This document shows positions 5,968 through 7,845 of a stretch of 7,845 nt of DNA, in pieces; within the stretch, counting starts at the first letter, position 1, and every line of letters begins with the position of its first letter. Location of the stretch: NCBI GenBank assembly GCA_023386765.1, contig JAEWJD010000091.1, forward strand, positions 1-7,845, written 5' to 3'. The stretch is from Pseudomonadota bacterium (GTDB taxonomy: Bacteria > Pseudomonadota > Gammaproteobacteria > Burkholderiales > Burkholderiaceae_B). The translations under genes and the position numbers were made by a program. The notes below the pieces were generated by a model. That model ran no database searches. It was not told the DNA's origin and saw only the letters and a program-made list of their open reading frames with translations.

Positions 5968-6666
5968 TTAGGGCAAATCAAACACCAGCACATCGGCTGA
6001 CTCGCCGGCGCTCAGGTTCAAGCGGCTCTCGGCCTCTACGGCCAGTCCGTCGCCGGCATTCATGACCTGCCCGTTGACCGTCAGGCGGCCACGAGCCAGG
6101 TGCACCCAGGCCCGGCGCCCCTCGGCCAGCGCCAGCTCCGTCTGTTCCTGGCCGTCGAACAGGCCCGCGTACAAACGGACATCCTGGTGCAACCGCATCG
6201 AGCCTTGCGCGCCATCGGGCGACGCCACCAGACAGAGGCGGCCGCGCTTGCTCGCGTCGTCAAAGGTCTTCTGGTCATACTCGGGTTCGATGCCGGTGAC
6301 GTCCGGTTCGATCCAGATCTGCAGCAGGTGGGTCGGCGCATCGGGCTGCGGATTGAACTCGGAATGCAGCACCCCGCGCCCGGCGCTCATGCGCTGCACA
6401 TCGCCCGGGCGGATTTCCGAGCCAGTGCCCATGCTGTCCTTGTGTGCGACCGCACCCTCCAGAACATAGGTGATGATCTCCATATCCCGGTGTCCATGCG
6501 TGCCGAACCCCCGGCCCGCTGCGATCCGGTCGTCGTTGATCACGCGCAGCGGCCCATAGCCCATGTGGGCGGGGTCATAGTAGTTGGCGAAAGAAAAAGT
6601 GTGGTGAGTATCCAGCCAGCCATGGTTGGCGTGACCGCGGGCGGCGGCCGGGCGCAGTGTGAGCAT
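5968..6666 (-). CDS. Pirin family protein, YhhW/quercetinase-like
   Basis: This 232-aa protein has almost the same length and N-terminal wording as E. coli YhhW (RGHANHGWLDTHHTFSFANY at 10-29). Metal ligands fall at the expected places: His57 and His59 in FGTHGHRDME, and His101 and Glu103 in GRGVLHSEFN. YhhW-type proteins cleave quercetin with O2 in vitro; the physiological role is unsettled. It differs from E. coli YhaK, a relative I recall as lacking those ligands, although the neighbouring regulator is YhaJ-like. The start is decided by an excellent Shine-Dalgarno AAGGAGG (complement of 6672-6678) five bases before the ATG. It is the first gene of the two-pirin unit and diverges from the LysR gene. 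A palindrome lies directly upstream of its ribosome site. Confidence 0.94.
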   Translation of the reverse strand: MLTLRPAAARGHANHGWLDTHHTFSFANYYDPAHMGYGPLRVINDDRIAAGRGFGTHGHRDMEIITYVLEGAVAHKDSMGTGSEIRPGDVQRMSAGRGVLHSEFNPQPDAPTHLLQIWIEPDVTGIEPEYDQKTFDDASKRGRLCLVASPDGAQGSMRLHQDVRLYAGLFDGQEQTELALAEGRRAWVHLARGRLTVNGQVMNAGDGLAVEAESRLNLSAGESADVLVFDLP

Positions 6667-6680
6667 GATGCCCTCCTTAT

Positions 6681-6694
6681 TTCAATAATTTGAA
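6681..6694. promoter_or_regulatory. Operator-like palindrome, pirin side
   Basis: On the minus strand this reads TTCAAATTATTGAA, with TTCAA/TTGAA arms. It is identical to the palindrome at 6800-6814 except for one missing T. It lies just upstream of the AAGGAGG of the YhhW-like gene. Recurrence at both ends of the same divergent region argues for a protein-binding site. Confidence 0.55.
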
Positions 6695-6758
6695 TACACA
6701 GCCAACAGGATCATCGACAGAAACGGCTGGCGTGAGGTCTATGGAAGCCATTATCTCT

Positions 6759-6775
6759 ATTTGTCTTCGACAAAT
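6759..6775. promoter_or_regulatory. Perfect 17-bp dyad, candidate LysR-type operator
   Basis: ATTTGTC-TTC-GACAAAT has perfect 7-bp arms and contains the T-N11-A pattern typical of LysR-type binding sites. It lies in the middle of the pirin/lysR divergent region and overlaps the candidate lysR -35 hexamer (TTGTCT, 6761-6766). Binding here could repress lysR while acting on the pirin promoter. On the minus strand GATAAT (complement of 6750-6755) is a possible pirin -10. Confidence 0.6.
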
Positions 6776-6788
6776 GGTGGCTTAGAAT
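6761..6788 (+). promoter_or_regulatory. Candidate sigma-70 promoter for the LysR gene
   Basis: TTGTCT (6761-6766, 4/6) and TAGAAT (6783-6788, 5/6) are spaced 16 bp apart. Transcription would begin near 6795, leaving a leader of about 25 bases that is mostly the palindrome 6800-6814. An additional -10-like TATCAT at 6795-6800 lacks a matching -35. Confidence 0.4.
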
Positions 6789-6799
6789 TGAAGATATCA

Positions 6800-6814
6800 T
6801 TCAAATTATTTGAA
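6800..6814. promoter_or_regulatory. Operator-like palindrome, LysR side
   Basis: TTCAAAT-T-ATTTGAA is a perfect 7-1-7 palindrome that also fits T-N11-A. It ends five bases before the LysR ATG, occupying the place where a ribosome site would be. Its 14-bp counterpart is at 6681-6694. Confidence 0.6.
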
Positions 6815-6819
6815 CATCC

Positions 6820-7782
6820 ATGCGCCCCGCTTTCCCTGCCGCCCCTGCTGCCAGCGCAATCACCCCCGACCTGCTGGTGATGGTCGATGCGATTGCCCGC
6901 CACGGCAGTTTTGCCCGCGCCGCGCGTGAGTTGGGCAAGGTTCCGTCCGCCGTCACCTATTCGGTCCGCAAGCTGGAGGACAGTCTCGACGTGTTGCTGT
7001 TTGATCGCAGCGGCCAGCGCGCCCGGCTCACGCCGGCCGGCGAAACGCTCCTCAAGGATGGGCGGCTGTTGCTGCAATCGCTGGACGAGCTGGCCTGTCG
7101 TGTGCGGCGCGTGGCCACCGGCTGGGAGGTGGAGTTGCGCATCGCCGTGAGCGCCGCGCTGCCCTGGGAACCCCTGTTCGACCTGGTGCGGGACTTCGAG
7201 ACCGAAGCCGGTGGAACCACGCTGCGCCTGTCCGAAGAAGTGCTCAGCGGCACCTGGGACGCCCTGGCAGGCGGGCGAGCCGACCTGGTGATCGGCGCCG
7301 ATGCCGCGACCGTGCCGGCCGGCGCCTATCGCAGCGTGGCGATGGGCCAGACCCAGTTCGGTTTCTGCGTCGCGCCCGGCCACCCGCTGGCCGGGCTGCC
7401 GCGCACGCTGACCGCCCTGGATATCGCGGCCCATTGCGCCGTGGTGGTCGCCGATACGGCGCGTGATCTGCCGCCCGGCACCCGTGGCCTGCTGGACAGC
7501 CAGCGGCGCATCGTCATGCCCAATATGCGTGCCAAGCTCCAAGCCCAGATCCAGGGCCTGGGTTGCGGGTTTCTTCCCTTGACGCTGGCCGCCGCGCCGA
7601 TCGCCCGAGGCCAGCTCGTGCTGTGCGCAGTGGAAGATGTGATCACGCCCACGGAACAGGTGCTGTATGCCTGGCGCGAAGGCCAGCCCGGCCAGGCCCT
7701 GCAGTGGTGGCTGCAACGCCTGCAGTCGCCGCGTCTGTGCGAAAGCCTGCTGGGCGTGCGGCTGGAAACCCCGGCTGACTAA
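6820..7782 (+). CDS. LysR-type transcriptional regulator, YhaJ-like
   Basis: This 320-aa DNA-binding regulator has an N-terminal winged helix-turn-helix at about 17-78 (DLLVMVDAIARHGSFARAAR..., VPSAVTYSVRKLE, LDVLLFDRSG, LTPAGETLL). A linker helix follows, then a periplasmic-binding-protein-like effector domain from about 105 onward. The spelling of the HTH and of GTWDALAGGRADLVIGAD (247 region of the DNA 7252-7305) closely recalls E. coli YhaJ, a LysR protein next to the pirin-like gene yhaK. About 14 Ala/Pro-rich residues precede the usual family start. The ATG at 6820 is forced: an in-frame TGA lies at 6811-6813 and any later start would cut the HTH. No Shine-Dalgarno is visible. It probably controls the divergent pirin genes and itself; the effector is unknown. 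Confidence 0.94.
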   Translation: MRPAFPAAPAASAITPDLLVMVDAIARHGSFARAARELGKVPSAVTYSVRKLEDSLDVLLFDRSGQRARLTPAGETLLKDGRLLLQSLDELACRVRRVATGWEVELRIAVSAALPWEPLFDLVRDFETEAGGTTLRLSEEVLSGTWDALAGGRADLVIGADAATVPAGAYRSVAMGQTQFGFCVAPGHPLAGLPRTLTALDIAAHCAVVVADTARDLPPGTRGLLDSQRRIVMPNMRAKLQAQIQGLGCGFLPLTLAAAPIARGQLVLCAVEDVITPTEQVLYAWREGQPGQALQWWLQRLQSPRLCESLLGVRLETPAD

Positions 7783-7845
7783 GATCACGCCGCAAGCGGG
7801 CAGCCCCGCCTGGATCCCGAAAAGCCGCCCGCCCCCCCCAGTGAA
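7783..7845. other. Non-coding right end of window
   Basis: These 63 bases after the LysR stop contain a small inverted repeat (GCGGG-CAGC-CCCGC, beginning about 7796) without a T-tract, and a run of eight C at 7832-7839. I see no gene start or end here. Confidence 0.3.

Noticed and set aside
5368..6000. Plus-strand ORF opposite the pirin genes (210 aa)
   Set aside because: It is a shadow of the first pirin gene, which has a good ribosome site and intact metal ligands.
7832..7839. Run of eight C as a phase-variation tract
   Set aside because: It lies at the window edge with no visible promoter or reading frame to switch, and eight bases is short in GC-rich DNA.

Overview
This is a GC-rich chromosomal window with gene content typical of a betaproteobacterium. 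My best guess is Alcaligenaceae (Bordetella/Achromobacter type), from the proteins' overall character rather than any database search. I see no mobile element, CRISPR array, tRNA or rRNA. Most long ORFs opposite the called genes are GC-driven shadows.

Layout: (1) the first codons of a ridA-like gene leave the left edge on the minus strand (1-47). (2) A minus-strand ferredoxin-NADP+ reductase gene, fpr (264-1040), is followed by a textbook intrinsic terminator (211-239). (3) A 312-bp divergent intergenic region (1041-1352) holds a strong Fur-box match next to a candidate fbpA promoter, a weaker Fur-like site on the fpr side, and a G/C-run hairpin. (4) A plus-strand ferric-iron ABC importer operon follows: fbpA (periplasmic binding protein, 1353-2393), fbpB (fused two-domain permease, 2515-4176) and fbpC (ATPase, 4181-4960). 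The 121-bp fbpA-fbpB gap carries two strong hairpins. (5) Two minus-strand pirin/cupin genes (4981-5880 and 5968-6666) converge on fbpC. (6) A plus-strand LysR-type regulator resembling E. coli YhaJ (6820-7782) diverges from the pirin pair across a 153-bp region rich in palindromes. The last 63 bp hold nothing I can call.

How it works together: FbpA captures Fe3+ in the periplasm, and FbpB/FbpC import it under probable Fur repression. The divergent Fpr passes electrons between NADPH and ferredoxin/flavodoxin, and could plausibly supply reductant for the imported ferric iron, but that link is inference. The pirin pair and the YhaJ-like regulator look like a separate self-contained divergon. 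Both pirins keep the His/His/His/Glu metal site of cupin dioxygenases, and the regulator probably controls them and itself.

No clearly new molecular system is visible. The part most worth attention is the pirin/LysR control region, where near-identical 14-15-bp palindromes sit just upstream of each divergent start codon and a different perfect 17-bp dyad lies between them.
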